Shown: positions 8,209-16,885, counted from the first letter of the stretch. The stretch is DNA of 64,000 bases from Ruegeria sp. R13_0 (GCF_017743995.1 NZ_JAGHRB010000004.1:62001-126000), one strand, 5' to 3'. The notes: generated by a model from the letters alone, not told the origin. A program made the numbers and translations.

Positions 8209-8496
8209 GTGGTGTGGGTCAAAATACCCGAGGATCTCAACGGCACGCGGCGTGGGTTGTTCTTCTTGTGGGCCGAGGTCGAGCGGGCGCAGGTGAAAGC
8301 CAAAGCTGCGCCTCCGCCCTCTGAGGCGCGTCAGCCCGAGTCGAACAAGACGTTCGGTTGGGTTGATGAGTTTATCTTCTATGAACGCGACAGAGCAGAG
8401 CAGCCGGATCAGCGCGCCGAGGCCCCGTCGGGCCGTCACAGTTTTTCGAAGAACAGGATGACCTCGCCTATACGGACGCCAAAACGCGAAACATAG
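8209..8496 (+). CDS. possible small hypothetical protein or gene remnant
   Basis: A 95-codon frame from GTG at 8209 encodes WVKIPEDLNG, GLFFLWAEVERAQ and FGWVDEFIFYERD segments. Codon third positions are moderately GC-rich as in real genes here, but no family is recognised. There is no clear ribosome site, and the last 20 codons run antisense into the DUF3833 gene. The frame is open upstream only to a stop at 8146-8148, without an ATG. It may be the tail of a degraded gene next to the tRNA, or not coding at all. Confidence 0.3.
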   Translation: MVWVKIPEDLNGTRRGLFFLWAEVERAQVKAKAAPPPSEARQPESNKTFGWVDEFIFYERDRAEQPDQRAEAPSGRHSFSKNRMTSPIRTPKRET

Positions 8497-8978
8497 GCGC
8501 GGTTCAGCAGGCGGTCATCTTCCAGAAGCCACATCCAATCGTCGAAGTTTACACGCATGGTGCCCTCTTTGATCGGCAAGTCGATCTTGTATTTCCAGTT
8601 GAAGGTATCGCCGCGCTCGATCCCTTCGGCCACACCAAGAACACCCGGAGCGGTGCCGGTCCAGGTGTCTTCGCCGGTTTTGGTCAGGGTCCAGATGCGC
8701 TGTTCGGTTGCGCCGTCATCGTAGACGAAATCCTCGACCAGGGTCAGGGTTTCGCCGTCCCATGTGCCGTCAATCTCAACCGTGAAACGGCGCGGCACAT
8801 TGCCCAGAATGTCCTGGAATTGACCATAGGCCACGGTCTTGCCTTCGAAGAACTCCTCGAGGTTCAGTTGCCGGTCGGACAGAAAGCTCTTGGGCACCCG
8901 TGGCTTGGCCGAGCAGGCCGCAAGCAGTGTCAGGCTGGCGATTGCGACCAGTGAGATCAGAAAACGCAACCGGGTCAT
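8436..8978 (-). CDS. DUF3833 lipoprotein
   Basis: A 180-residue protein with a lipoprotein signal peptide (lipobox LLAAC, cysteine about residue 21) and a beta-rich domain. It has the DUF3833 marks: a DGTWDGETLTLVEDFVYDDG segment, RIWTLTK, WKYKIDLP, DDWMWL and LNRAYVSRFGV. The function of DUF3833 is unknown; the repeated beta hairpins suggest a lipocalin-like barrel. It is the last gene of the FAD/CHI/MFS operon, overlapping the previous stop by four bases, and is a diverged tandem copy of its neighbour. Confidence 0.75.
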   Translation of the reverse strand: MTRLRFLISLVAIASLTLLAACSAKPRVPKSFLSDRQLNLEEFFEGKTVAYGQFQDILGNVPRRFTVEIDGTWDGETLTLVEDFVYDDGATEQRIWTLTKTGEDTWTGTAPGVLGVAEGIERGDTFNWKYKIDLPIKEGTMRVNFDDWMWLLEDDRLLNRAYVSRFGVRIGEVILFFEKL

Positions 8979-9592
8979 TGCAGCGGCCTGTTTTCAGCGT
9001 CCGCATCATACCCGTTTGCGCCTGGTACATGAGCGGTCTGCACCTCAGGCGCTGGGCGCATGGTTGCCACCAGTTCCGCCACCTTGAGGCCGAATTTGCG
9101 CATCTCTGAGCGGTTCATGATCGCTCCGTTTTCGGTCAGGTACATCCAGTCGGTCACGTCCAGCGTGTGCCCTCCGGCGTCTTCGGGCAGGATGATCCGG
9201 TAGGTCAGCTTGACGGTCGAGCCCGAGATCACGCCCTTGCCCTCACCGACGATATCGTCTGCTTTGGCCGTGAATGTGTTGCCGGTGCCCAGTGTCAGAT
9301 ACCATTTGCGGGTCATTTGTTTGCCGTTGGAATAGGTGAAATACTCGGCCAGAGTGCCGGTGTTGCCGTCCCATTCACCGACCATGCGCGCAACAAAGCT
9401 GTTCGACATCTTGCCGTTGGGGCCATAGATCAGCCCCTCGGACAGGATATCTCCGTTCAGGTGTTTGGTCAGGGAAAACTCCGGCCCCGTTCCCGAATAG
9501 TCAGCCGGGGATTGTGAGCGAAAGCTCAGGAACCGTCTTTTGATCGCCACGATAACGAGGATGGCGAGCAGAATCACAACAAGCGTATTCAT
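8975..9592 (-). CDS. DUF3833 protein with N-terminal membrane anchor
   Basis: A 205-residue protein with an uncleaved N-terminal helix (residues about 3-18, NTLVVILLAILVIVAI). The soluble domain aligns by eye with the next gene: VGEWDGNTGTLAEYFTYSNG, RKWYL, a G-G-x-x-x-L-D-VTDWMYL block and IMNRSEMRKFGLKV. The D-W-M-x-L...NR...FG(V/L) signature is common to both, pointing to duplication followed by a change of anchoring from helix to lipid. The start overlaps the MFS stop by four bases. It may handle a hydrophobic compound at the inner membrane. Confidence 0.65.
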   Translation of the reverse strand: MNTLVVILLAILVIVAIKRRFLSFRSQSPADYSGTGPEFSLTKHLNGDILSEGLIYGPNGKMSNSFVARMVGEWDGNTGTLAEYFTYSNGKQMTRKWYLTLGTGNTFTAKADDIVGEGKGVISGSTVKLTYRIILPEDAGGHTLDVTDWMYLTENGAIMNRSEMRKFGLKVAELVATMRPAPEVQTAHVPGANGYDADAENRPLQ

Positions 9593-10812
9593 TTGGCTGG
9601 GACCTCCGTCGGCAGGGTCAAGACCATCCCGAATGCGCCCAGCTTTAGGATGCAGGGCAGCAGGGCATAGGCGAATGTGAGCGTGTTTAGCGCCTGTGCT
9701 GAGTTGGCTTGACCGGGTGAAAAGCCGCTGCGTTCCAGCAGGGGCAGGGTGAAAAAGGCAGCGAGCGCGAGGCCCAGTTTGCCAGCGAAAGACCAGATGC
9801 CAAACGCGGCCGAGGCATTCAGCCCCGCGCGTGTCAGAACCACGGAAAACATGGCGGGCAGGATGACGATATCGGCTCCTGCTGCTGCGCCCGAGGCCAG
9901 GCAGATCAGGGCAAAGGCGGTCAGCTCTCCGGCCGAGAGGGTGGCCGCGCCGATGAAGGAAGCGATGCCAAGCGGCATGGCGATCATCAGGGTCTGTTTC
10001 GGGCCGATCCGATTGCTGAGCCGCGCCCAGAGGGGCACGCTGGCCCCGGCGCTGAGGAAGAACAGGATCAGCAATGGGCCGGCCATGCCGGAAAGCTGCA
10101 GTTTGTCCTCGACAAAGAACAGAAACAGCGTGGCGGTCAGGGCGACCGGCAGGCTGTTGATCAGCGCCAGAACCAAAAGGCGGAGGGCGCCTGATTGTCC
10201 GAGCGCGGTGAACGAGATGCCTTCGCCCGTGATCGGTGTGCGTCGCCAGATCGGGGTGGTGACGATCAGGGTTAGGAGCGCCAGCGCGCCCAGAAACAGG
10301 CCAAAAGCGGGATAGCCCTGTCCCTGCGCACCGAAGGCAACGAACAGAGCCGGGGCACTGGCAGCCAGAACGACTCCGGTCAGTTGCCCGCCTTCGCGGA
10401 AGGCGGCAAGGCGCATCAGCTCTTGCGGGTCGGCCTGTTTGGCCAAAGTTGCGCTGCGGCCGTACAGCAGGATGGTGCCCAGGCTGTAGGCCGAAAACAG
10501 CAGGACTAGGATGGCGACCAGCGCGCCGACGCTGGCCCCCTCCGGCAGGCCGAACAGCAGCGGAAACCCAACAGCCAGCCCAAGCGCCGCCAGAGCGGCA
10601 AACATCAGCTGCGCGCCGGGCCAGCGGTCGATGGCCCAGCCGATCAGCGGGTCTTGCACCAGATCGACCAGCCGGATCACCAGCAGCACGGTTCCGATCA
10701 CCCCAAGGCCAATGCCCAAATTCACCGCCGCAAAGCGCGGCAGATGAATATAGAGCGGGATACCCGCCGCAGCGAGCATCAGCGCATAGAGGCTGACCCG
10801 GGGATACAGCAT
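9589..10812 (-). CDS. MFS/GPH-type membrane carrier
   Basis: A 407-residue polytopic protein with about twelve hydrophobic segments. The signature VDLVQDPLIGWAIDRW after the second helix is typical of the glycoside-pentoside-hexuronide branch (VxDxxxDPxxGxxxDR). It is often annotated as a sugar:cation symporter, but members in lipid or oxidative-stress operons probably move something else. The start at 10812 (MLYPRVSLYALM) shares a base with the chalcone-isomerase gene's stop (TGATG), implying coupled translation. In Rhodobacter a similar carrier belongs to the sigma-E singlet-oxygen operon. Confidence 0.8.
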   Translation of the reverse strand: MLYPRVSLYALMLAAAGIPLYIHLPRFAAVNLGIGLGVIGTVLLVIRLVDLVQDPLIGWAIDRWPGAQLMFAALAALGLAVGFPLLFGLPEGASVGALVAILVLLFSAYSLGTILLYGRSATLAKQADPQELMRLAAFREGGQLTGVVLAASAPALFVAFGAQGQGYPAFGLFLGALALLTLIVTTPIWRRTPITGEGISFTALGQSGALRLLVLALINSLPVALTATLFLFFVEDKLQLSGMAGPLLILFFLSAGASVPLWARLSNRIGPKQTLMIAMPLGIASFIGAATLSAGELTAFALICLASGAAAGADIVILPAMFSVVLTRAGLNASAAFGIWSFAGKLGLALAAFFTLPLLERSGFSPGQANSAQALNTLTFAYALLPCILKLGAFGMVLTLPTEVPAK

Positions 10813-11357
10813 CACTGCCCCTTCAACTGCCGTGTAAAGCTGGCTGATCGCGTGTTGTCGCCCAGAAAGACCGACATGAAGGCCCGCTTGATGCCCGGAT
10901 ACTTGATAGTGCAGGCCTTCTGGCCGTTGCGCCAAAAGGCGACCTGATCCGGCCCCTGCGATATCGCCAGATATTTGTCACCATTGCCGACGCCCTCGAA
11001 GCATTTGTTCAGCTCGGGGCCAATGGGCAACGGGTTGCCCTGACGCGACATCTCCTCCAGCGTCGAGTCGACGATGGCCTTTTTCTTGATATTGCGACGG
11101 TAGGTGAGTTCCAGACCGAAATCCTGCGACCAGTTGAAGGGCGCACCGCCGGGTGTATAAAGCCGTGCGTCATACATCGCTAACCCCAGAAAACGGAAGG
11201 TCGCGGTGCCGCGCAGCTGAGGGTCGCTCAGGCTGGCGGATTGCGGCAGGGCCTCGGCCCCGCCCGGCATCAGCAGGGCGAGGGACAGCAGGGCTGCGGA
11301 TACGGTTGTTCTATTCGGCGGCCACATGGATGGCCGGATCTTTTTCAAGAATGCCAT
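10812..11357 (-). CDS. chalcone isomerase-like exported protein
   Basis: About 181 residues: an N-terminal signal sequence (ALLSLALLMPGGAEA) and a bacterial chalcone-isomerase-like domain (GTATFRFLGLAMYDARLYTP, then DFGLELTYRRNIKKKAIVDST, near the end IKRAFMSVFLGD). Bacterial members do not make flavonoids; the fold binds fatty-acid-like ligands in some relatives. The start at 11357 is chosen because CGGAG precedes it by six bases; the start at 11327 has no ribosome site. Either overlaps the end of the FAD oxidoreductase gene. Confidence 0.75.
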   Translation of the reverse strand: MAFLKKIRPSMWPPNRTTVSAALLSLALLMPGGAEALPQSASLSDPQLRGTATFRFLGLAMYDARLYTPGGAPFNWSQDFGLELTYRRNIKKKAIVDSTLEEMSRQGNPLPIGPELNKCFEGVGNGDKYLAISQGPDQVAFWRNGQKACTIKYPGIKRAFMSVFLGDNTRSASFTRQLKGQ

Positions 11358-12642
11358 TGTCAGCTCCGGTAATGTGCGGGGCGCCGCGCAAGCGGTCAAC
11401 GACATGCATCGCGCTGGCGATCCCGTCTTCGTGAAACCCGTGCCGGTTATAAGCTCCGGCGTACCAGGTGTGATTCTGTCCCTGCATATCGCGGATTTGC
11501 CCCTGGGCTTTCAGCGCGGCCTTGTCGAAAACCGGGTGGGCAAATTCGACCTGATCGTAGATCTTGTCCTCGGCAATTTGCGAAGACGCGTTCAACGATA
11601 CAAAAAGCGGATCGCTGTCCGGGATGTTCTGCAAGCGGTTCATCCAATAGGTCACGCCGACATCCCCGGCTTGTGAGCGATAGGTCCAGCTGGACCAGCA
11701 GGCGCGCCGCTTTGGCATCTGGCTTTCGTCACAATGCAGGATCGCGTGATTGGGCTGATAGCGGATCGCGCCAAGGGCCGCGGCCTCATCCGCCGTGGCG
11801 TTGTCGCCCAGAATGGCCAGCGACTGATCCGAGTGGGTCGCTAGAATGATCTCGTCAAACTGATCGGCATGGCCCTGGCTGGTGACCGTGACGCCGGTCT
11901 CATGACGCTGTACGTGATCTACCGGAGCCGCCAGACGGATGTCGCATCCGCGCGATCGCAGCGCGGCATCAATTCGGCGCACATACTCGATACTGCCGCC
12001 TTTAACCGTGTACCACTGATGCTGGTTGGCGCGGCCGCTGGCCAGCAGGGCATGGTTGCGGAAGAACTGCACCAGCGAGCGGGCTGGGAATTGATCCACA
12101 AACTCAACCGGCGTGGACCAGATCGCGCCGCACATCGGCATGAGGTAGTTGTGGCGGAACCAATGACCAAGACGCATTTGATCCACCAGTTCTCCGATGG
12201 TTGTGTCGTCATCCTTCGCCGCATCCGGGGCTTCTTTACTAAAGCGCAGGATATCCGAGATCATCTTGTAATAAGACGGGCGCAGCAGGTTGCGTTTCTG
12301 AGCTGTCAGGGTGCGCAGCGTGTTCAACCCGTATTCAATGCGGCCATTATCGATGGTCGCGCCAAAGCTCATCTCGCTTTTCTCAACGGGGACGTTCAGC
12401 TCATCAAACAGCTTGGTCAGGTGGGGGTAGGTCGCGTAGTTGAAGACGATAAAGCCGGTATCGACCGGTTGGTCTCCGTTCGTACCCGCCATCACTGTTC
12501 GGGCATGCCCGCCTAGGCGCGGTTCAGCCTCGTAAACGGTAATATCGTGCTGTTCTGAAAGGTAGTAAGCTGCGGAAAGTCCTGAAATGCCTGCACCTAT
12601 GACTGCGATTTTCTTGCGCTCGCCTCGCGTTTCGTCGAACAT
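11311..12642 (-). CDS. FAD-dependent amine-oxidase-like oxidoreductase
   Basis: A 443-residue flavoprotein. The Rossmann GAGISGLSAAYYL motif (residues 16-28), ...YEAEPRLGGHARTV FAD-binding continuation and a C-terminal WYAGAYNRHGFHEDGI segment are those of the 'predicted NAD/FAD-binding' oxidoreductases often found with cyclopropane-fatty-acid synthase and DUF1365. In Rhodobacter, relatives belong to the sigma-E regulon and act on membrane fatty acids. Here it leads a five-gene operon, but no cyclopropane synthase is adjacent. The ATG at 12642 has AAGGGG upstream, and a sigma-E-like promoter lies 30-60 bases further on. Confidence 0.82.
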   Translation of the reverse strand: MFDETRGERKKIAVIGAGISGLSAAYYLSEQHDITVYEAEPRLGGHARTVMAGTNGDQPVDTGFIVFNYATYPHLTKLFDELNVPVEKSEMSFGATIDNGRIEYGLNTLRTLTAQKRNLLRPSYYKMISDILRFSKEAPDAAKDDDTTIGELVDQMRLGHWFRHNYLMPMCGAIWSTPVEFVDQFPARSLVQFFRNHALLASGRANQHQWYTVKGGSIEYVRRIDAALRSRGCDIRLAAPVDHVQRHETGVTVTSQGHADQFDEIILATHSDQSLAILGDNATADEAAALGAIRYQPNHAILHCDESQMPKRRACWSSWTYRSQAGDVGVTYWMNRLQNIPDSDPLFVSLNASSQIAEDKIYDQVEFAHPVFDKAALKAQGQIRDMQGQNHTWYAGAYNRHGFHEDGIASAMHVVDRLRGAPHITGADNGILEKDPAIHVAAE

Positions 12643-12671
12643 GTGATCCCCTTAAGTGCGACATTTATCTA

Positions 12672-12701
12672 GGGATACGTAGCAGGTTCTGACGCGGATC
12701 A
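12672..12701 (-). promoter_or_regulatory. sigma-E (RpoE/ChrR)-like promoter of the FAD operon
   Basis: On the minus strand TGATCC (12701-12696) is followed after 18 bases by TATCCC (12677-12672). The -35 and the spacing match the Rhodobacter sigma-E consensus TGATCC-N18-TA[AG]; the third -10 base does not. Position relative to the gene start at 12642 is right for a promoter. Confidence 0.5.
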
Positions 12702-12769
12702 ATCAGGTTAGATTATATTTCCCAACGCACTATATTGTGACTTCGTGGCAAAATTCACTCAGCTGGGGA

Positions 12770-12799
12770 TGATCCGACCGGTTGGCTTGGTCGTAAAAT
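12770..12799 (+). promoter_or_regulatory. sigma-E (RpoE/ChrR)-like promoter of the SDR gene
   Basis: TGATCC at 12770-12775, an 18-base spacer, and TAAAAT at 12794-12799 match the ECF sigma-E consensus of Rhodobacter closely. Transcription would begin near 12806, about 65 bases before the SDR start. It is divergent from the similar element at 12672-12701. Confidence 0.6.
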
Positions 12800-12870
12800 A
12801 CACATGATGGCAAAAGCAGAACCGAAACCGCGCATGGGGCGTTGTGCCATGGTTCCACGATAGGGCAGGC

Positions 12871-13596
12871 ATGACCGGTTTCGAAGGAAAGACTTATTGG
12901 ATTGTTGGCGCGAGCGAAGGTCTCGGGCGCGCTTTGGCCCAAGGGCTAAGCGAGCGCGGTGCGCATCTTGTCCTGTCGGCGCGCAATGCGGATCGGCTGG
13001 CCGAGATCTGCGCAACCCTTCCCAATGCGCGTGCGGTACCTTTTGACGTGACCGACCTTGAGGCCGTGCGCCGCGCCCTGGCTGAAGTTGGAGAGGTTGA
13101 TGGTCTTGTCTACAACGCCGGAGCCTATGAGCCGATGCGCACCGGTGATTGGGATACCGAGGCGGTCTTGTCGATGACCGACGTGAACTACACCGGTGCC
13201 CTTCGGGTGTTGGGTGAAACCGTGCCTGGCTTCGTTGGTGCCGGACGTGGGGATATCACTCTGATCGGTTCTCTGTCCGGCTATCGCGGTTTGCCTGCGG
13301 CGGTGGGCTATGCGGCCAGCAAGGCGGCCTTGGTCTCGCTGGCCGAGACCATGCGGTTTGATCTGGCGGGTACGGGCGTGACGGTTCGGATCGTCAATCC
13401 CGGCTTTATCAAAACCCGCCTTACCGAGAAGAACAACTTCAAGATGCCCATGCTGATGTCGGCTGAAGACGCGGCAGAGCGCGTGATCAAAGCGATGTCG
13501 CGCCGCCGGTTCCGTACTGATTTCCCGGCCCCGTTTTCCTGGGTGATCCGGTTGCTGGACTATCTGCCGGATATCCTGATTTATCGCGGAAAATAG
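12871..13596 (+). CDS. short-chain dehydrogenase/reductase (sigma-E linked)
   Basis: A 241-residue classical SDR with the cofactor motif VGASEGLG (residues about 11-18), the NAG motif (YNAGAY) and catalytic Ser...Tyr-x-x-x-Lys in GSLSGYRGLPAAVGYAASKAA. A FPAPFSWVIRLLDYLPD tail may touch the membrane. The ATG at 12871 follows AGGGCAGG; an upstream GTG at 12844 is less likely. An SDR is also present in the Rhodobacter singlet-oxygen sigma-E operon, which fits the promoter upstream and the divergent FAD operon. The substrate is unknown; oxidised or modified lipids are an inference. Confidence 0.82.
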   Translation: MTGFEGKTYWIVGASEGLGRALAQGLSERGAHLVLSARNADRLAEICATLPNARAVPFDVTDLEAVRRALAEVGEVDGLVYNAGAYEPMRTGDWDTEAVLSMTDVNYTGALRVLGETVPGFVGAGRGDITLIGSLSGYRGLPAAVGYAASKAALVSLAETMRFDLAGTGVTVRIVNPGFIKTRLTEKNNFKMPMLMSAEDAAERVIKAMSRRRFRTDFPAPFSWVIRLLDYLPDILIYRGK

Positions 13597-13612
13597 ACCC
13601 TAATTAGGGCTT

Positions 13613-15265
13613 CTAGCCAAATTGCCCCTGGCAGAACCAGCCTGCAGACATGGTGCCTCCGTGGCCATAAAACAGCCAGAGCCTCTCGCCCTGTTCGGTC
13701 ACCACAACCCAGTAGTCGCGCACGCCGCTGCGCCAGTTGGGGTCATCCAGCCACCATTCCGGCGCGATCCGTTCGGGGCCGGTGGCTTGTGCCAATTGCC
13801 AATCCCGCCCGCGCCAGCGAAAGGCGGAGGGCACATCCGGGGTTTCCGGGGCCATCACCGGCTCGGGCTGCCACATCTGCAGGGGGCGCGGGCGTGGCGG
13901 CGCAGGCCAGTCTCGCGCCGGTTCGGACCACGCCGCCGCGAGCACCTGCGCGGTTTTCTCGGGGATATGCGATGCCGCAGGGTGACGCCGAGTGATGACC
14001 TCTAGCCCCACCCGTGCGCCCAGTTTGGCCATAAGGTCTTCGACAGCGGTGTTGCCCTCAAGCCGGTTGCGGGCCACACGGCGGGCCTCGGCATGACCGG
14101 CGATGGTGCGGGCGTGGATGGGTTCCGTCTGCACCGCCTCCAGCCGCAGCATGTCAATGCCATAGCCCGCGTCGATCTTGTCGATTTTCATCTCTAACAA
14201 CGGGCGAATGCGGTGTTTGTCATGAGTTGGCCGGGCCAGCCCAACCTCGATGACCTCGGCCGCCTGATCGGCACGATGAGCCTCAAGCCGCAGGGTTCGG
14301 ACGCCGCGCCCCTTTTCTTCCAGCTTGGCACACAGCGTCGGCAGAACCCGGTCGATGGCGGCCATCACATCTTCGACCAACCCAATCGGATTGGGCAGAG
14401 TCATCCGCACCGCGAAGTGATGTGGCGGACGGGCCGGAGAAACCGGCTCGGGCGCGCTGCCCATCGCCTGATCCAGCCGCAAGACCAGCCCACGTCCGAA
14501 CCTGCGGGCGAGGGAGGCGCGGGGCTGCCCCAGCAGATCCCCGATCCGGCGCAGGCCCAGACGGTTCAGCTGCGCGACCACCTGATCCTCTAGCCGCAGC
14601 GCCGCGATGGGCAGCGGGCTGAGCGCCCCATAAGACTGCCCCGGCGCGGCGATCCGCGCCCCGCCACCCAAGGCCACCACCTGCGGCGCGGCCCCGCCCT
14701 TGGTCCAGTGTCGTCGCTTGCTGGCCCGGGCACGGGTGGCGCGGGCCTCTTGACTGATGGCGTCGCCGTTGCGGTCTGATATGGCCTCTTGCCCGGCATA
14801 GCGCGCCAGTGCCCAGGCCGCGCCCAACGTGTCGGCAATGCCCATCTGCACGCTCAGGCCCATATCGGAGCAGTCGACCTCAAGCACGCGCAGCAACGCC
14901 TCTTCCCCACCAAACAGATGCGCGCAACCCGAGAGGTCAACGATCAGCCCGTCCGGAGCCTCTTCGGCGACCCAAGGGCTGAACTTGCCTGCCCAGCGGC
15001 GCAACGCGGTCAGGAACGCGGCCTCGGCCGGGGCATTGCGGTGACGCGTGATCAAGGACGCACACATGGCATGGGCATCGCGCACTGGCTGACCCACCTG
15101 CAGCCCGGCGGCCTGAGCCTCAGCGTTCAGAGAGGTGATCACCTGCATGTTCGACTGCTCGGCCACTACAGCCAAAGGCCCGACATGCAGCCCCCGCGCG
15201 GCGCGGATCAGCCGTTCAGCCCCCAGACGGGGGAACCAGAGTGAGAGTATTCGGCGTTTTGGCAT
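13613..15265 (-). CDS. imuB: ImuB, catalytically inactive Y-family polymerase of the SOS mutasome
   Basis: A 550-residue ImuB (DinB-like) protein. The N-terminus (RILSLWFPRLGAERL) lacks the two acidic clusters of active Y-family polymerases, as is usual for ImuB, which instead bridges ImuA, the beta clamp and DnaE2. A helix-hairpin-helix region (RLGLRRIGDLLGQPRASLARRFG) and the C-terminal ImuB tail ending GWFCQGQFG are present. It has a perfect LexA-type box 17 bases upstream. Unlike the usual imuA-imuB-dnaE2 cassette it stands alone; dnaE2 is about 3 kb away and no imuA is in the window. Confidence 0.92.
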   Translation of the reverse strand: MPKRRILSLWFPRLGAERLIRAARGLHVGPLAVVAEQSNMQVITSLNAEAQAAGLQVGQPVRDAHAMCASLITRHRNAPAEAAFLTALRRWAGKFSPWVAEEAPDGLIVDLSGCAHLFGGEEALLRVLEVDCSDMGLSVQMGIADTLGAAWALARYAGQEAISDRNGDAISQEARATRARASKRRHWTKGGAAPQVVALGGGARIAAPGQSYGALSPLPIAALRLEDQVVAQLNRLGLRRIGDLLGQPRASLARRFGRGLVLRLDQAMGSAPEPVSPARPPHHFAVRMTLPNPIGLVEDVMAAIDRVLPTLCAKLEEKGRGVRTLRLEAHRADQAAEVIEVGLARPTHDKHRIRPLLEMKIDKIDAGYGIDMLRLEAVQTEPIHARTIAGHAEARRVARNRLEGNTAVEDLMAKLGARVGLEVITRRHPAASHIPEKTAQVLAAAWSEPARDWPAPPRPRPLQMWQPEPVMAPETPDVPSAFRWRGRDWQLAQATGPERIAPEWWLDDPNWRSGVRDYWVVVTEQGERLWLFYGHGGTMSAGWFCQGQFG

Positions 15266-15281
15266 CGGCAGATATCAAAAT

Positions 15282-15296
15282 GTTCCCATTTTGTTC
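15282..15296 (-). promoter_or_regulatory. LexA box of imuB
   Basis: GTTC-CCATTTT-GTTC, a perfect alphaproteobacterial LexA operator (GTTC-N7-GTTC), read GAAC-AAAATGG-GAAC toward imuB whose start is at 15265. It predicts SOS induction. Confidence 0.8.
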
Positions 15297-15326
15297 TTGC
15301 CCGAGAATCAGCGCCCGAGTCCACCC

Positions 15327-15614
15327 CTACCCGCAAGTCAGGCGCTGAATGATGCCCGCCTCGTTCACGAAGACATTCAGCCGGTCGATGCGGTAATCCT
15401 GAGTCGCAATGTCATTGGGTCCCAATACCCGCGCGCGCTCGGGCAGGCTGGCCTGAATGGTCGAAACCGGCTGGCCGATGGCCTCTGCAAACGGATCGCC
15501 TTTGCAGAAGGCCAGATCGACAGGCGCGGCCTCGGGCGACAGGCGCGCCTCTTCCGGGGGAGGGGTCTCGGCGCAGGCGGCCAGAAGGATCAGGATCGGG
15601 ATAAATCGGTGCAT
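15327..15614 (-). CDS. I78-family peptidase inhibitor-like lipoprotein
   Basis: A 95-residue protein with a lipoprotein signal (LILLAAC lipobox, Cys about residue 14). The domain FCKGDPFAEAIGQ...LPERARVLGPNDIATQDYRIDRLNV...LTCG is typical of the I78/elafin-like inhibitor family. RVLGPND is the usual reactive-region signature, and a Cys pair (C in FCKG and LTCG) is expected to bridge. It would sit in the periplasm and inhibit serine proteases. The start at 15614 follows GGGGAAC; an upstream ATG at 15635 is less likely. Confidence 0.78.
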   Translation of the reverse strand: MHRFIPILILLAACAETPPPEEARLSPEAAPVDLAFCKGDPFAEAIGQPVSTIQASLPERARVLGPNDIATQDYRIDRLNVFVNEAGIIQRLTCG

Positions 15615-15744
15615 TGGCGTTCCCCAGTATGACAATGTCGTTTCTGCAATATCAAATGTTTAGCCAATCTGCCATGAAAGTGCAGTTGAAAACACCCTGC
15701 ATTTGACGCAGGGTCGGGTCAAACAAGACTGGGAGACAAGCACC

Positions 15745-16857
15745 ATGCGCACCCGTGCAGCCGTCGCCGTTCAGGCTGGCAAACCTTTGGAAGTGATGGA
15801 GGTGAACCTCGAAGGCCCCAAGGCGGGCGAGGTTTTGGTCGAAGTGAAGGCCACCGGCATCTGCCATACCGATGAATTCACCCTATCCGGCGCAGATCCC
15901 GAAGGCCTGTTCCCGGCCATTCTGGGCCACGAAGGCGCAGGCGTTGTGGTCGAGGTCGGCCCGGGCGTCACCAGCCTGAAGCCGGGCGACCATGTGATCC
16001 CGCTCTACACACCCGAATGTCGTGAGTGTGAGTACTGTCTGCATCCAAAGACCAATCTGTGTCAGGCGATCCGTGAGACACAGGGCAAGGGCTTGATGCC
16101 CGATGGCACCTCGCGCTTCTCGACTTTGGATGGCGACCCGATCCTGCACTACATGGGCTGCTCGACCTTCGCCAACCACACTGTCCTGCCTGAGATCGCG
16201 CTGGCGAAAGTGCGTGAGGACGCACCCTTCGATAAGATCTGCTACATCGGCTGTGGCGTCACCACCGGCATCGGCGCTGTGATCAACACCGCCAAGGTGG
16301 AAATCGGCAGCCGCGCCATCGTGTTCGGTCTGGGTGGTATCGGTCTGAACGTGATCCAGGGCCTGCGCCTTGCCGGAGCCGATCAGATCGTTGGTGTCGA
16401 CCTGAACCCATCGAAGGTCGAAATGGCCACTAAGTTCGGGATGACCGATTTCGTGAACCCGAAAGAGGTTGAAGGCGATCTGGTGCCCTATCTGGTCAAC
16501 CTGACCAAAGGCGGCGCGGACTATACGTTTGACGCGACTGGCAATGTCGGGGTGATGCGCGACGCACTGGAATCAGCGCATAAGGGCTGGGGTGAGTCGA
16601 TCATCATCGGCGTTGCACCTGCCGGCGCCGAGATCTCGACCCGTCCGTTCCAGCTGGTCACCGGACGTTCCTGGCGCGGCACCGCCTTTGGCGGCGCGCG
16701 GGGCCGGACCGATGTACCCAAGATCGTCGACTGGTACATGGAAGGCAAAATCGAGATCGACCCGATGATCACCCACACCATGGGTCTGGACGACATCAAC
16801 CACGGTTTCGATCTGATGCATAAAGGCGAGAGCATCCGCTCGGTGGTGGTCTACTAA
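15745..16857 (+). CDS. adhC: S-(hydroxymethyl)glutathione dehydrogenase / class III alcohol dehydrogenase
   Basis: A 370-residue zinc MDR enzyme that oxidises the formaldehyde-glutathione adduct and also reduces S-nitrosoglutathione. Catalytic zinc ligands are Cys40 (GICHTDE) and His62 (GHEGAG) plus the Cys of YIGCGVTTG. Structural-zinc cysteines are in [16 protein letters not shown] (92, 95, 98, 106). The NAD site is [13 protein letters not shown], and [17 protein letters not shown] is diagnostic of class III. The ATG at 15745 follows GGGAGAC. A monocistronic unit, ended by a strong terminator 29 bases past the stop. In roseobacters it detoxifies formaldehyde from methylated compounds. Confidence 0.95.
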   Translation: MRTRAAVAVQAGKPLEVMEVNLEGPKAGEVLVEVKATGICHTDEFTLSGADPEGLFPAILGHEGAGVVVEVGPGVTSLKPGDHVIPLYTPECRECEYCLHPKTNLCQAIRETQGKGLMPDGTSRFSTLDGDPILHYMGCSTFANHTVLPEIALAKVREDAPFDKICYIGCGVTTGIGAVINTAKVEIGSRAIVFGLGGIGLNVIQGLRLAGADQIVGVDLNPSKVEMATKFGMTDFVNPKEVEGDLVPYLVNLTKGGADYTFDATGNVGVMRDALESAHKGWGESIIIGVAPAGAEISTRPFQLVTGRSWRGTAFGGARGRTDVPKIVDWYMEGKIEIDPMITHTMGLDDINHGFDLMHKGESIRSVVVY

Positions 16858-16885
16858 GGCTCTAAACCAATTGAATTCGCTTAAG

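Noticed and set aside
13598..13609. Perfect palindrome CCCTAATTAGGG between the SDR and imuB stops
   Set aside because: Short and between convergent genes, with no loop or T-run; a related GCCTAATTAGGC near the tRNA promoter is explained by the -10 box. No known factor can be named.
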